Below, one piece after another: positions 33,181 to 46,202 of a stretch of DNA of 64,000 nucleotides (within the stretch, counting starts at the first letter, position 1; every line of letters starts with the position of its first letter). Location: positions 1 through 64,000 of the forward strand of contig RXON01001573.1 in the NCBI GenBank assembly GCA_009667805.1. The letters are read 5' to 3'. The position numbers were made by a program, and so were the translations under genes. The notes beneath the pieces were generated by a model. It worked only from the letters and a program-made list of their open reading frames with translations. It made no database searches and had not been told where the DNA came from. The DNA is from Leptobrachium leishanense (lineage: Eukaryota > Chordata > Amphibia > Anura > Megophryidae).

Positions 33181-34202
33181 TAGACATGTGCATTCGTTTT
33201 AGTACTAAAACGATTTAGTCAGAATTTTGGGATAATTTAGTTTTAGTATGAGTCAAGAGAAACGAAACTGCTCAGTACAAAAAACGAAAGAAACTAAAAT
33301 AAAATGCACTACATTTTAGTTTCAGTCCTTTTTGTGATATTACATTGATGAGTGAAAGAGACCAGCAATGAAGAGCGCGACATCGCAACATCCGAAGTTC
33401 TGCACCCTCCACATGACAATGCAGTAGGATGTTCTATACAGAGGGGGCATTAATTAATGCAGGAGGATGTTCTATACATTATACAGAGAAAGGTATAAAT
33501 TGAGGAGGATGTTCTATACAGAGAGGGACATTAATTAATTCAGGAGGATGTTCTATATATTATACAGAGAGGGGTATTAATTAATGCAGGTGGATGTTGT
33601 ATACATTATACAGAGAGGGGTATTAATTAATGCAGGAGGATGTTCTAAACATTATACAGCCTTTTAAAACCAGTGGCTGCGAGCGCTGAGATCGGCTGCT
33701 TGTTACATTATCTCTCAGTACAATGTATCAGGCTCAGTTGTTACAATAACGGACTGTAACAGCGCTCAGAGTTTCAGTAAAACAAGGAAATAATATTGTT
33801 CTAACCTCTCTGAGCGCTGTGATGAGCAGCAGTCAGTTACTGTAACAGCTTTGCCTGACACGGGGCAGTATTACAATGTTGGTGCTAACTTAACCAGAGC
33901 TGTTGTAAACTGAAAACCTCCATAGGCTATAATGGCTCTGGGAAGTTTACAACAGCTCTGGTTATGTTAGCACCAACTATGTAATATGGCCCACATTGTG
34001 CTGAGAGAGAACTTGTAACAAGCACCGATCTCAGCCCTCTGAGGAGCCACTACAATAGTAATTGTATCCACTGGTTTTCGGATGAATGAAATTAGTTTTC
34101 ATACTAAAGAACTGAAAACGAATTTCTTTAGTAACTAAATAAATTGCATTTTAGGACTAATCCATTAGTTCAAAACGAAATTTTGTGCTGTGCACATGTC
34201 TA
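33181..34202. mobile_element. Non-autonomous hAT-type element, 1.02 kb
   Basis: It begins TAGACATGTGCATTCG and ends TGCACATGTCTA. The 8-bp target GTGGCGAA is duplicated exactly at 33173-33180 and 34203-34210, and the Tc1 transposase reading resumes on the far side. Inside are about five units with AGGATGTTCTATACATTATA (33420-33660) and inverted segments (TTTACAACAGCTCTGG and complement, TGTTACAATAACGG). No transposase. Confidence 0.9.
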
Positions 34203-34831
34203 GTGGCGAAGCTGCCAATCTTGGTGTTCTCTGGCAAATGCCAAAAGTCCTGCACGGTGTTGAGCTGTAAGCACAACCCCCACCTGTGGACGTTGGGCCC
34301 TCGTACCACCCTCATGGAGTCTGTTTCTGACCGTTTGAGCAGCCACATGCACATTTGTGGCCCGCTGGAGGTCATTTTGCAGGGCTCTGGCAGTGCTCCT
34401 CCTGTCCATCCTTGCACAAAGGCGGAGGTAGCTGTCCTGCTGCTGGGTTGCCCTCCTACGGCCTCCTCCACGTCTCCTGATCTACTGGCCTGTCTCCTGG
34501 TAGCGCCTATATGCTCTGGACACTACGCTGACAGATACCGCAAACCTTCTTGCCACAGCTCGCATTGATGTGCCATCCTGGATGAGCTGCACTACCTGAG
34601 CCACTTGTGAGGGTTGTAGACTCCGTCTCATGCTACCACTAGAGTGACAGCACCGCCAGCATTCAAAAGTGACCAAACCATCAGCCAGAAAGCATAGGAA
34701 CTGAGAAGTGGTCTGTGGTCACCACCTGCAGAACCACTCCTTTATTGGGGATGTCTTGCTACCTGCCTATGCTTCCCTCCTTTGGTCTATTCCATTTGCA
34801 CAACAGCATGTGGACTCGATTGTCAGTGTTG
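34203..34831 (-). mobile_element. Split Tc1 element, piece 4 with transposase N-terminus
   Basis: On the minus strand the start [20 protein letters not shown] (about 34633) opens a helix-turn-helix region ([20 protein letters not shown]), then a stop at TGQ. The second DNA-binding unit follows in 34200-34409 ([20 protein letters not shown]). Sequence beyond 34676 is the untranslated part, up to AACAGCATGTGGACTCG, where the outer inverted repeat is lost to the next element. The terminal match to piece 1 implies a 22.6 kb span for one original element. Confidence 0.88.
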
Positions 34832-36365
34832 AAAACCAGTGGATACAATTATTATTGTAGAGGCTCCTCAGAGGGCTGAGATCGCTGCTTGTTACAGTAT
34901 CTCTCACTCTCCGCACAATGTGTCAGGCAAAGCTGTTACAGTAACTGACTGCTGCTCAGCACAGCGCTCAGTTTCAGTAAAGCTAGTAAATAATATTTTT
35001 ATATATAAGAGGTTATAACAATATTATTTCCTTGTTTTACTGAAACTGAGCACTGTTACAGTCAGTTACTGTAACAGCTGAGCCTGATACATTGTACTGA
35101 GAGATAATGTAACAAGCAGCCGATCTCAGCGCTCACAGACACTGGATTTAAAGGGCAAAAAAAAGGCTCCTCTCTGTATAATGTATAGAACATCCTCCTG
35201 CATTAATACCCCTCTCTGTATAATGTATAGAACATCCTCCTGAATTAATGTCCCTCTATGTATAGAACAATCCTCCTCAATTTATACATTTCTCTGTATA
35301 ATGTATATAACCTCCTCCTGCATTAATACCCCTCTCTGTATAATGTATAGAACATCCTCCTGCATTCATTAATGCCCCTCTCTGTATAGAACATCCTACT
35401 CAGTAGGACCTACTGCATTGGCATGTGGAGGGTGCAGAACTTCGGAATGCAATGCTTATCCAGCACAGGAGAGGGAACTTTTACATAAACTTTGCGTCTC
35501 TGTGGGGGAGAGAGACAGGAATATAAAAGCAGGGGAGAGGGCAAGTATTAACATAAATCAGTCTGAAAGCTCAGAGAAGAGATGTCTGGTGCAAATTTAT
35601 TAATAAATAAATAATAAAATTAAGCACTTTAAATCCAGGGGAAACATTCAAATAAATCACACTGACAGCTCATAATGACAGAGTAACTGTGAGAGCTGGA
35701 TACTAAATGTATCAGACGTAAAAAACCTTTATAACAAGCAGCACTAGAAGAGGAGAGGGACTTTATATAAAACGTGTATTATAGATGAGGAAAGGGGGAT
35801 AGTGCTCCTGGATAATATAAAATGTATCAGACCTAAGCCCCTATTATGCAGAGCGGGAGGGGAGATAACACATATTTTATAAAGTCCCTCTCTTCTCCCA
35901 GCGCTGCTTGTTATAAAGGGGTTTTTACTATCCAGCCCTCCTCTGTCATTAGCTTTCAGTGTGATTTATTTGAATGTTTTGTTTCTCCAGCTGCTTTTAT
36001 CATCTTGTCTGCCTCATAGACATGCAAGGGTTAAGTAAAGGTTTCCTCTCCTGTGCTGGCTGTCTGTGCTGCGAGCGAGTATTCTGGAGCTCTATCACTG
36101 TTAAGATTTTTGGGTAGGGGTCGGGAAGGATTACACATACAAACCTTTTCTGTAGCTTTGCGATGTTGCGCTCTTCATTGCTGGTCTCCTTCACTCATCA
36201 ATGTAATATCACAAAAAGGACTGAAACTAAAATGTAGTGCATTTTATTTTAGTTTCTTTCGTTTTTTGTACTGAGCAGTTTCGTATCTCTTGAGTCATAC
36301 GAAAACTACATTATCCCAAAATTCAGACTAAATCGTTTTAGTACTAAAACGAATGCACATGTCTA
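34832..36365. mobile_element. Second copy of the 33181 hAT family, inverted, one end lost
   Basis: The right end GAATGCACATGTCTA matches the left end of the 33181 element reverse complemented. The body has the same parts in reverse: AACCAGTGGATACAATT, ACAGCTGAGCCTGATACATT, then tandem units with TATAATGTATAGAACATCCT (35163-35400). The left terminus is absent where Tc1 sequence stops. No gene inside. Confidence 0.82.
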
Positions 36366-38475
36366 GTCTACAGGTGCATTCTGTATATAGTCACTGTGTT
36401 ACATGGTTACAGGCGCATTCTGTATATAGTCACTGTGTTACAGGTTTACAGGTGCATTCTGTATATAGTCACTGTGTTACATGTTTACAGGTGCATTCTG
36501 TATATAGTCACTGTGTTACATGTTTACAGGTGCATTCTGTATATAGTCACTGTGTTACATGGTTACAGGCGCATTCTGTATATAGTCACTGTGTTACATG
36601 ATTACAGGCGCATTCTGTATATAGTCACTGTGTTACATGTTTACAGGTGCATTCTGTATATAGTCACTGTGTTACATGTTTACAGGTGCATTCTGTATAT
36701 AGTCACTGTGTTACATGTTTACAGGTACATTCTGTATATAGTCACTGTGTTACATGTTTACAGGCGCATTCTGTATATAGTCACTATGTTACATGTTTAC
36801 AGGTGCATTCTGTATATAGTCACTGTGTTACATGTTTACAGGTGCATTCTGTATATAGTCACTGTGTTACATGTTTACAGGCGTATTCTGTATATAGTCA
36901 CTGTGTTACATGTTTAGAGGCAAATTCTGTATATAGTCACTGTGTTACATGTTTACAGGCGCATTCTGTATATAGTCACTATGTCACATGTTTACAGGCG
37001 TATTCTGTATATAGTCACTGTGTTACATGTTTACAGGCGTATTCTGTATATAGTCACTGTTACATGTGTACAGGCGCATTCTGTATATAGTCACTGTTAC
37101 ATTGTTTACAGGCGCATTCTGTATATTTTCACTGTGTTACATGTTTACAGGCGCATTCTGTATATAGTCACTGTGTTACATGTTTACAGGCGTATTCTGT
37201 ATATAGTCACTGTGTTACAGGTTTACAGGCGCATTCTGTATATAGTCACTGTTACATGTTTACAGGAGTATTCTGTATATAGTCACTGTGTTACATGTTT
37301 ACAGGCGCATTCTGTATATTTTCACTGTGTTACATGTTTACAGGCGCATTCTGTATATAGTCACTATGTCACATGTTTACAGGTGTATTCTGTATATAGT
37401 CACTGTTACATGTTTACAGGAGTATTCTGTATATAGTCACTGTGTTACATGTTTACAGGCGCATTCTGTATATAGTCACTATGTCACATGTTTACAGGCG
37501 TATTCTGTATATAGTCACTGTGTTACATGTTTACAGGCGTATTCTGTATATAGTCACTGTTACATGTGTACAGGCGCATTCTGTATATACTGTAGTCACT
37601 GTTACATTGTTTACAGGCGCATTCTGTATATTTTCACTGTGTTACATGTTTACAGGCGCATTCTGTATATAGTCACTGTGTTACATGTTTACAGGCGTAT
37701 TCTGTATATAGTCACTGTGTTACAGGTTTACAGGCGCATTCTGTATATAGTCACTGTTACATGTTTACAGGAGTATTCTGTATATAGTCACTGTTACATG
37801 TTTACAGGAGTATTCTGTATATAGTCACTGTGTTACATGTTTAAAGGCGCATTCTGTATATTTTCACTGTGTTACATGTTTACAGGCGCATTCTGTATAT
37901 AGTCACTATGTCACATGTTTACAGGTGTATTCTGTATATAGTCACTGTTACATGTTTACAGGAGTATTCTGTATATAGTCACTGTGTTACATGTTTACAG
38001 GCGTATTCTGTATATAGTCACTGTGTTACATGTTTACAGGTGCATTCTGTATATAGTCACTATGTTACATGTTTACAGGCGCATTCTGTATATAGTCACT
38101 GTGTTACATGTTTACAGGTGCATTCTGTATATAGTCACTATGTTACATGTTTACAGGTGCATTTTGTATATAGTCACTGTTACATGTTTACAGGTGCATT
38201 CTGTATATAGTCACTGTTACATGTTTACAGGTGCATTCTGTATATAGTCACTGTGTTACATGTTTACAGGCGCATTCTGTATATAGTCACTGTGATACAT
38301 GTTTACAGGTGCATTCTCTATATAGTCACTGTGTTACATGTTTACAGGTGCATTCTGTATATAGTCACTGTGTTACATGTTTACAGGTGCATTCTGTATA
38401 TAGTCACTATGTTATATGTTTACAGGTGCATTCTGTATATAGTCACTGTGTTACATGTTTACAGGTGCATTCCGT
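36366..38475. repeat. 39-bp satellite, about 54 units
   Basis: Units read ACAGGTGCATTCTGTATATA followed by GTCACTGTGTTACATGTTT, with 37-bp variants lacking TG. A block with the rare marks TTACATTGTTTACAGG and TATATTTTCAC recurs about 505 bp apart (37090 and 37598), a higher-order duplication. The unit length is a multiple of three, so long frames with the repeated word ILYIVTVLHVYRC are open by chance. Confidence 0.95.
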
Positions 38476-39330
38476 ATTGAGGTATGTTAATAGGGAGCTC
38501 TTAAGGGACTTTAGACTGGGGGAAGATTTGATGGCGTCTGGGAGGTTATTCCATATTTGCGGTGCTCTGTAGGAAAATGAGGATCGAGCCACTTTCTTTT
38601 TGTATTGTGGTATTGTAAGTAAGGTGCAGGTCCTGGATCGGAGGTTAGAGGATGAGGGAACTGCTGGGGGAGTCAGCCTATTCAGGTAGGGTGGCAGCTT
38701 CCCAGAAAAGCTCTTAAAAACAGCAGGTTGGAAAGGTGAAGAGTGCGTCTAGATTCCAGTGTCGGCCAGTTTAGCTTTTTAACATGTCACAATGGTGGGT
38801 CATGTAGTTACATTGTAGCACAAAGCGGCAGAATGAGTTATACAATGTAGTAAGTTTCTGAAGGTGTGTTTGCGGGGCGGCTGCATACACTACATCTCCG
38901 TATTCAATAGCCGGCATAAGCATTTGTTGTACAATCTGCTTTGTTACCGCGGGGCTCAGGCAGGATTTTGTTTCTGTACAGGGCACCTAGTTTGGGGTAA
39001 AGTTTAGATGAGAGTTTTTCGATGTGGGGCCAAAAGATAGATTTGGGTCAAACCACATACCTAGATATTTGAGAGAGGTGACTGTGGTCAGCGTGCCATT
39101 TGATTTTGTCCTGACACATAGATGGGGAGTTTGCAATTGATATAGTTTAGGTGCGGTTCCAAAGAGCATCGTTACAGTTGTGTCAGTATTTAATTATAGT
39201 TTGTTCTCTTTGATCCACTTTTCTTCCTCTGTGAATCGTTACAGCGCGGCCTCCAGCTGCGGGAGATTTTGTTTTGTGACATCATTAAGCCAGCCTACTC
39301 TATAGTGGTTATCTCATATGGTGACTCCCT
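38476..39330 (-). mobile_element. LINE fragment, Rex1/Babar-like reverse transcriptase C-terminus
   Basis: On the minus strand, 38987-39169 gives LTTVTSLKYLGMWFDPNLSF (the KYLGMW motif after the polymerase core) and 38771-38986 gives LSPAVTKQIVQQMLMPAIEY, then YGDVVYAAAPQT and CRFVLQCNYMTHHC. These suit the region beyond the catalytic domain in Rex1/Babar LINEs. Frame changes are present and both ends are cut. Confidence 0.75.
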
Positions 39331-39404
39331 CTGGGAATAAAGGTGTGTACATTGTTGGTGGAGGGCCTGCTACTCTGGTGGGGGGTGATAAGATTATCGC
39401 ACAG

Positions 39405-39640
39405 GACACGGAGGCTTCATATTATGTTATTCTTTTCTTTAGTCGATAGCAGCAAAGAACAAATGACAAAATACAAAGTATTTTGACATACAAAATAAAG
39501 GTTCTCTTATTAACATAACAATGAACCGTCCAATAGTAATGTCTCCTGCGTCGTGCTGACCAATCAGCGGGCAGTCGCTCATATAAATCCTGAGGTAACC
39601 TTATCCAAATCCTCTTTTCTTTGCTGCTCACGATGAAAGA
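39405..39640 (+). repeat. Left inverted terminal repeat of the DIRS element
   Basis: ACACGGAGGCTTCATATTAT, AACAATGAACCGTCCAATAG, CTGACCAATCAGCGGGCAGT and GAGGTAACCTTATCCAAATC are all found reverse complemented at 56580-56810. The arms pair over about 230 bp with few differences. Confidence 0.92.
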
Positions 39641-40219
39641 TGAATATTAGCAGCAGCACAAAACTTATCTGTAATGATATATATTTATTCTGTATATTTC
39701 ATTCCACTTTGCGCTGCCTGACAGTCTTTCGTGGGATCACATTCATTTAATGATGGTTACTGTGGTTCTTTTATTGGTTAAACTTTGTTTTTTTACACAT
39801 TTCATGCTCGCTTTATTATTGAGGGTTTATTTGCTTCCCGTTTATTTGTGTTTCCTCCGGGGAGACGTGTTAGTCTCTTCAGTGATTTCCAGCGCGTCTA
39901 CGCACATTCCCTGCGAGTGCGTCACTTAGGGGGCGCGGTTTTCCCACCATAAACTTTGCGGAGGCAGCTCGTGGGGCGGCGTGAAACAGCTTATTTGCTC
40001 CATTGATTTTGCTTTCCTCTGGGAAGACGAGTCGGTCTCTCCAGCGGTCACTGACGCGTTCCCACACCTCCCCTTCAAGTCAGTCATTGGAGGGGCACGG
40101 AATTGAGCCGAAGGCGGCGCTTGTGTATGAAGTAACTCGCGCATGCGGCGCAACGGCGTTTAACTCAGTCGAGTCAGCGGTGCGGCAGGTTCAAAAAACA
40201 CTGATACTGACATTTATTA
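39641..40219. other. DIRS 5' untranslated region
   Basis: No clear gene. Two related segments occur: GTTTCCTCCGGGGAGACGTG near 39850 and CTTTCCTCTGGGAAGACGAG near 40011, each followed by CTCTCCAGCG- or CTTCAGTGATT-type sequence, so a duplication of about 165 bp is likely. Confidence 0.45.
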
Positions 40220-40435
40220 TCTTATTAAAATGTCTCCCAACCTGTCCCCCCCCCCCCCCGGGGCCCCTATGCGTAATACATCCCCAGGAAACCCCACACA
40301 GGCGCTTACAGCAGCTTTGGAATAATTTGGAGTCCGCTATGGTGAGGAGGGACCTTCAGAATCACAAGAGAACATTTGTAAATTCAGTAACTTCTGACAG
40401 ATTTTTATCTGTACATTCAAATCCAGATAATACTG

Positions 40436-40545
40436 TTATAAAGAGCCGGCAAGTTCCGTAGCGCTGTATAAGAAAACAGAATAACAAGTATACATACATG
40501 ATACACACACAGAACAGCTTGAGAGCTTACAATCTAAAATAGTGA
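40436..40545 (-). mobile_element. L2 LINE 3' tail scrap
   Basis: TTATAAAGAGCCGGCAAGTT then CCGTAGCGCTGTATAAGAAA matches the 3' tail of the LINE at 27283 (TTTATAAAGCGCCAGC, CCGCAGCGCTGTACAATAAG). It ends near AGAGCTTACAATCTAAAATAG. Confidence 0.75.
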
Positions 40546-41131
40546 GGTCCCTCGGGCTTCTAAAGAGGGAGGAGGCGCCTCCCCAAAAATACAGCCCATA
40601 AAAAAACGTGCGTTAACCCCGTATTCATCAAATCTCCACAGCACCACACTGACTAAAAAAAGAGGCCAATTAACCTAGGCTAGAAAACGCGAGTGGAAGC
40701 CGCTAACGAGCCCCTGATACGGACAGCTCCTCAGATTATATTAGTGAGGAGGTACTTTCTGAGCCCAATGACGGCTCTGACCTGGACTACTCGCCCGTTT
40801 CCTCTCTCGAGGTATCGGATCCTGTGTCTTCCCCATCTTCCACTGAGACCAAAAACCCAGCTTCGGACCTGGTAGATGCGTTGGGGAACTCCATGTTTGT
40901 ATCGGAGCATTTAAAGCACCCCTGATCGGTTCCTCATTCAGCGTGTGGCTCAATTTATAGACGCGCGGATACGTATGCCTCCATAGACAAAAAGACCCGA
41001 AACAACCTGAGGGCTGAGTGTCCCAACTCTGGCACATAAACCTAATACGGCTCCTGAGCTGGACCCAAAATCACTGAATTATTACAAGACTCTAATTGGT
41101 CTCCAGAAAGAGGAGGTGAGGCTACCTTTAA

Positions 41132-41556
41132 GGCTAGGGTCAGACGAACGCATTTTTATGTTGTCTGTGAAAAAGTGCGTTCGAACGAATGGACGTATTT
41201 TTTCACGGAATACGCGATAGCGGTCATACGACGAGCATTTTCGTCCGTGATTTTGTACGGATCATCAATAAAACTCTTTTTGCGTCTGGACGTTATGTTG
41301 GCCGGACATTAGCAGCGTCTGACGTCTCCTAATCACGCACACACGCCTCTAGCAGACGCAGCGCACTCTGTACGTCAGTACCTGCGGTTTCACGTTCTCG
41401 AAAAAATGCGTTCATTTTCCACTTGCGTTGCGCAGCCGGACTTTTCTGCGACCGTACTTCGTATATTGGCCGTCATTGCCCGGCATCTGCTGCTAGTGCG
41501 GCCGTGATTAAGTGCGGCTGCACGCGCGTTCGCACTGCCTCAGTCTGACCCTAGCC
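41132..41556. mobile_element. Harbinger-like MITE, 425 bp, complete
   Basis: The ends GGCTAGGGTCAGAC and GTCTGACCCTAGCC are perfect inverted repeats, flanked by TAA on both sides (41129-41131 and 41557-41559), the 3-bp target form of PIF/Harbinger. The interior is rich in CpG and ACG words. It interrupts the DIRS gag region. Confidence 0.85.
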
Positions 41557-41656
41557 TAAAGGTGACATGACAAATTATTCCATTTCTACGTCCAATGGCC
41601 AAGTTGATGGATTCAATAGAAATATCACTCCTCAAAAATAAAAAACAGGACTGCAG

Positions 41657-44600
41657 TGTATGTATACACACACACACACCGACACACACACACACACACA
41701 CCGACACACACACCGACACACACCGACACACACACCGACACACACACCGACACACACACCGACACACACCGACACACACCGACACACACACCACACACAC
41801 CGACACACACACACACACACCGACACACACACACACACACCGACACACACACACACACACACACACCACAGACACACACACACCACACACCGACACACAC
41901 ACACACACACCGACACACACACCACACACCGACACACACACACACACACCGACAACACACACACCGACACACACACACCGACACACACACACCGACACAC
42001 ACACACACCGACACCACACACACACCGACACACACACACCGACACACAGACACACACCAACACAACACACACACCAACACACACACACACACACACACCA
42101 ACACACACACACCGACACACACACACACCGACACACAGACACCGACACACAGACACACACCAACACACACACACACCAACACACACACACACCACACACA
42201 CACCAACACACACACACACCGACACACAGACACACCGACACACCGACACACCGACACACCGACACACCGACACACAGACACACAGACACACAGACACACA
42301 GACACACAGACACACAGACACCGACACACAGACACACACCAACACACACACACACCAACACACACACACACACCAACACACACAACGACACAACACACCG
42401 ACACACACACACACCGACCACACACACACCGACACACACACACACCGACCACACACACACCGACACACACACCCCGCACACACACACACCGACACACACA
42501 CACACCGACACACACCGACACACACACACACCGACACACACACACCGACACACACACACACCGACACACAGACACCGACACACAGACACACACAACACAC
42601 ACCACACAACACACACACACCGACACACACACACACCGACACACAGACACACCGACACACAGACACCGACACACAGACACACACAACACACACACACACC
42701 AACACACACACACACCACACACCAACACACACACACCGACACACACACACACCACAACACCGACCACAACACACCGACACACACACACACCGACACACAC
42801 ACACCGACACACACACACCGACACACACACACACCGACACACACACACACCGACACACCACACCGACACACACACACCGACACACACACCGACACACACA
42901 CACCCGCACACCACACACCGACACACACACACGACACACACACACCGACCACAGAACCACACCAACACAACACACACAACACACACACAGACACACACAC
43001 ACACCCACCGACACACACCCACACACACCGACACACACACACACACGACACACACACACCGACACAACACACACACCGACACACACACACACCGACACAC
43101 ACACACACCGACACACACCAACACCGACACACACACCACACCACACACACCACCGACACACACACCCAACCGACAACACACACACACCGACACACACACA
43201 CACCGACACACACACACCGACACACAGACCACCGACCACACACACACCGACACACACAACACCGACACACACACACACCGACACACACACCGACACACAC
43301 ACACAGACACACACACCGACACACACACACCGACAACACACACACACAGACACACACCGACACACAGACACACCAACACACACACACACACAACACACAC
43401 ACAGACACACACACAGACACACACACACACACACACCGACACACACACAACACACCGACACACACCACACCGACACACACACACCGCACACACACACACA
43501 GACACAACACCGACACACAGACACACGACCACACACACCGAACACAGACACACACCAACACACACACACCAACACACACCAGACACACACACAGACACAC
43601 ACACACACCAACACACACACAGACACACACACAGACACACCACACACACGACACACACACACACACACCGACACACACACACACACCGACACACACACAG
43701 ACACACACACAGACACACACACACACACCGACACACACACACACACCGACACACACACAGACAACACACACAGACACACACACACACACCGACACACACC
43801 GACACGACACACACCGACACACACACACACCGACACAGAACACACCAACACACAACACACACCAACACACACACAGACACACACACAGACACACACACAC
43901 ACACCGACACACACACAGACACACACACACACCGACACACACCGACACACACCGACACACACACACACCGACACACACACCGACACACACACACCGACAC
44001 ACACACACCGACACACACACACCGACACACACACACACCGACACACACACACCGACACACACACACCGACACACACACACCGACACACACACACACCGAC
44101 ACACACACACCGACACACACACACCGACACACACACACACCGACACACACACCGACACACACACACCGACACACACACACCGACACACACACACCGACAC
44201 ACACACACACCGACACACACACACCGACACACACACACCGACACACACACACACAGACACACACACCGACACACAGACACACCGACACACACACACCGAC
44301 ACACACACACACCAACACACACACAGACACACACACAGACACACACACACACACCGACACACACCGACACACACACAGACACACACACACACACACACAC
44401 ACCGACACACACACACCGACACACACCGACACACACACCACACGACACACACACACACCGACACACACACCGACACACACACACACCGACACACACACAC
44501 CGACACACACACACCCACCGACACACAGACACACCGACACACCGACACACCGACACACCGACACACCGACACACAGACACACAGACACACAGACACACAG

Positions 44601-44722
44601 ACACACAGACACACCGACACACACACACCGACACACAGACACACACCAACACACACACACACCAACACACACACAGACACACACACAGACACACACACCG
44701 ACACACACACCGACACACACGG
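41657..44722. repeat. CA-rich satellite with CCGA punctuations, 3.1 kb
   Basis: ACACAC runs are punctuated by CCGAC, CAGAC or CCAAC every 8-14 bases. A distinctive block of repeated ACACACCGAC then ACACAGACAC occurs near 42226-42330 and again near 44520-44610, showing that part of the array was duplicated. Because stop codons cannot be formed from these bases on either strand, frames over 1000 codons are open in all directions; none is a gene. Confidence 0.97.
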
Positions 44723-44738
44723 CAGCTGTGTGTATATA

Positions 44739-44935
44739 CAGTCAGGTGCAGAAATCTGGGACATGGACACAATTGTAACATCTTTGGCTCTATACACCAC
44801 CACAATGGAGTTGGAATGAAACAAACACAATGTGCTTTAACTGCAGACTGTCAGCTTTAATTTGAGGGTATGTACATCCAACTCAGGTGAACGGTGTAGG
44901 ACTTACAGCAGTTTGCAGGGTGCACTTTCTGTGCT
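44739..44935. mobile_element. Tc1/mariner terminal fragment
   Basis: After TA, CAGTCAGGTGCAGAAATCTG begins the known end of a Tc1-like family; GGCTCTATACACCACCACAA and TTAACTGCAGACTGTCAGCT continue it. The match fades near 44935. The CA array ends 16 bases before it. Confidence 0.75.
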
Positions 44936-45044
44936 GTGGGCAGCCTTACCCTCACCCCCAAATCTCCCTGCCCTATATGTCTTTAGCAAATTCCTGTCAT
45001 ATCTAGCCATGATGTGGATTGTTTGCCGCACCCTAACAGCCTGT

Positions 45045-45333
45045 ATTGAGCTCTGATACTTCCTCCATTATTTACAATATCAACTGGGAATTTGTTGCTG
45101 CACAATTTATTGCTAAGTATCCACTGAGGATCAATTGATTTTGCGCTCATTTCAGTGGGGTGTTTCCTCCCCCCTCTTTGATGCGGGTTCAGTGAATCTG
45201 TGGTTTTGTTATGGGCTCTAATACTGCTCTCATTACCTGCGATATCGACTGCACAATTTTCTTGTTACACTGTAGATTTATACCGCCAAGCATTCACTGA
45301 GAATTCATTTTCTGCGCTGACTTCATTTGGGTG
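45045..45333. repeat. Two imperfect 140-bp tandem copies
   Basis: GAGCTCTGATACTTCCTCCA and GGGCTCTAATACTGCTCTCA start two copies (about 45048 and 45212) that continue through AATATCAACTG/GATATCGACTG, TTGCTAAGTATCCACTGAGG/CCGCCAAGCATTCACTGAGA and TTTTGCGCTC/TTCTGCGCTG. The 17-bp satellite begins at the end of the second. Confidence 0.75.
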
Positions 45334-46202
45334 TGCCTTTTCCATGCGAGCGCCTCTCCCATGCGAGCGCCTCTCCCATGCGAGCGCCTCTGCCATGCGA
45401 GCGCCTCTCCCATGCGAGCGCCTCTGCCATGCGAGCGCCTCTCCCATGCGAGCGCCTCTGCCATGCGAGCGCCTCTCCCATGCGAGCGCCTCTGCCATGC
45501 GAGCGCCTCTGCCATGCGAGCGCCTCTGCCATGCGAGCGCCTCTCCCATGCGAGCGCCTTTCCCATGCGAGCGCCTCTCCCATGCGAGCGCCTCTCCCAT
45601 GCGAGCGCCTCTGCCATGCGAGCGCCTCTGCCATGCGAGCGCCTCTGCCATGCGAGCGCCTCTGCCATGCGAGCGCCTCTCCCATGCGAGCGCCTCTGCC
45701 ATGCGAGCGCCTCTCCCATGCGAGCGCCTTTCCCATGCGAGCGCCTTTCCCATGCGAGCGCCTTTCCCATGCGAGTGCCTTTCCCATGCGAGCGCCTCTC
45801 CCATGCGAGTGCCTTTCCCATGCGAGTGCCTTTCCCATGCGAGCGCCTCTCCCATGCGAGCGCCTCTCCCATGCGAGCGCCTCTCCCATGCGAGCGCCTT
45901 TCCCATGCGAGCGCCTTTCCCATGCGAGCGCCTTTCCCATGCGAGCGCCTTTCCCATGCGAGTGCCTTTCCCATGCGAGCGCCTTTCCCATGCGAGTGCC
46001 TCTCCCATGCGAGCGCCTTTCCCATGCGAGCGCCTTTCCCATGCGAGTGCCTTTCCCATGCGAGCGCCTTTCCCATGCGAGCGCCTTTCCCATGCGAGTG
46101 CCTTTCCCATGCGAGTGCCTCTCCCATGCGAGCGCCTTTCCCATGCGAGTGCCTCTCCCATGCGAGCGCCTTTCCCATGCGAGCGCCTCTCCCATGCGAG
46201 CA
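45334..46202. repeat. 17-bp satellite, about 51 units
   Basis: The unit is CATGCGAGCGCCTCTCC with variants at three positions (CTCTGC, CTTTCC, GAGTGCC). Early units are mostly CTCTGC or CTCTCC, later ones CTTTCC. A 17-base unit keeps all three frames open when one unit is stop-free, so both strands show long arginine- and cysteine-rich frames; I do not treat them as genes. Confidence 0.97.

Larger units (their letters stand above)
40220..41640 (+). pseudogene. Probable DIRS gag, broken
   Basis: A frame begins MSPNLSPPP near 40230 and continues (QALTAALEQ-like, WNNLESAMVRRDLQNHKRTF). After an L2 scrap it resumes with acidic, serine-rich sequence around 40690-41100 (DLDYSPVSSLEVSDPVSSPS) and then LDPKSLNYYKTLIGLQKEEV, cut by the Harbinger MITE, and [18 protein letters not shown]. 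The position between the left terminal repeat and reverse transcriptase is where DIRS gag belongs. Family identity rests on position more than on motifs. Confidence 0.55.

Noticed and set aside
36353..38572. Frames repeating ILYIVTVLHVYRC
   Set aside because: By-product of the 39-bp satellite, whose unit is a multiple of three.
41540..44860. Open frames of over 1000 codons on both strands
   Set aside because: They are made entirely of the CA/CCGA satellite, whose bases cannot make stops; all six frames are open and no domain is present.
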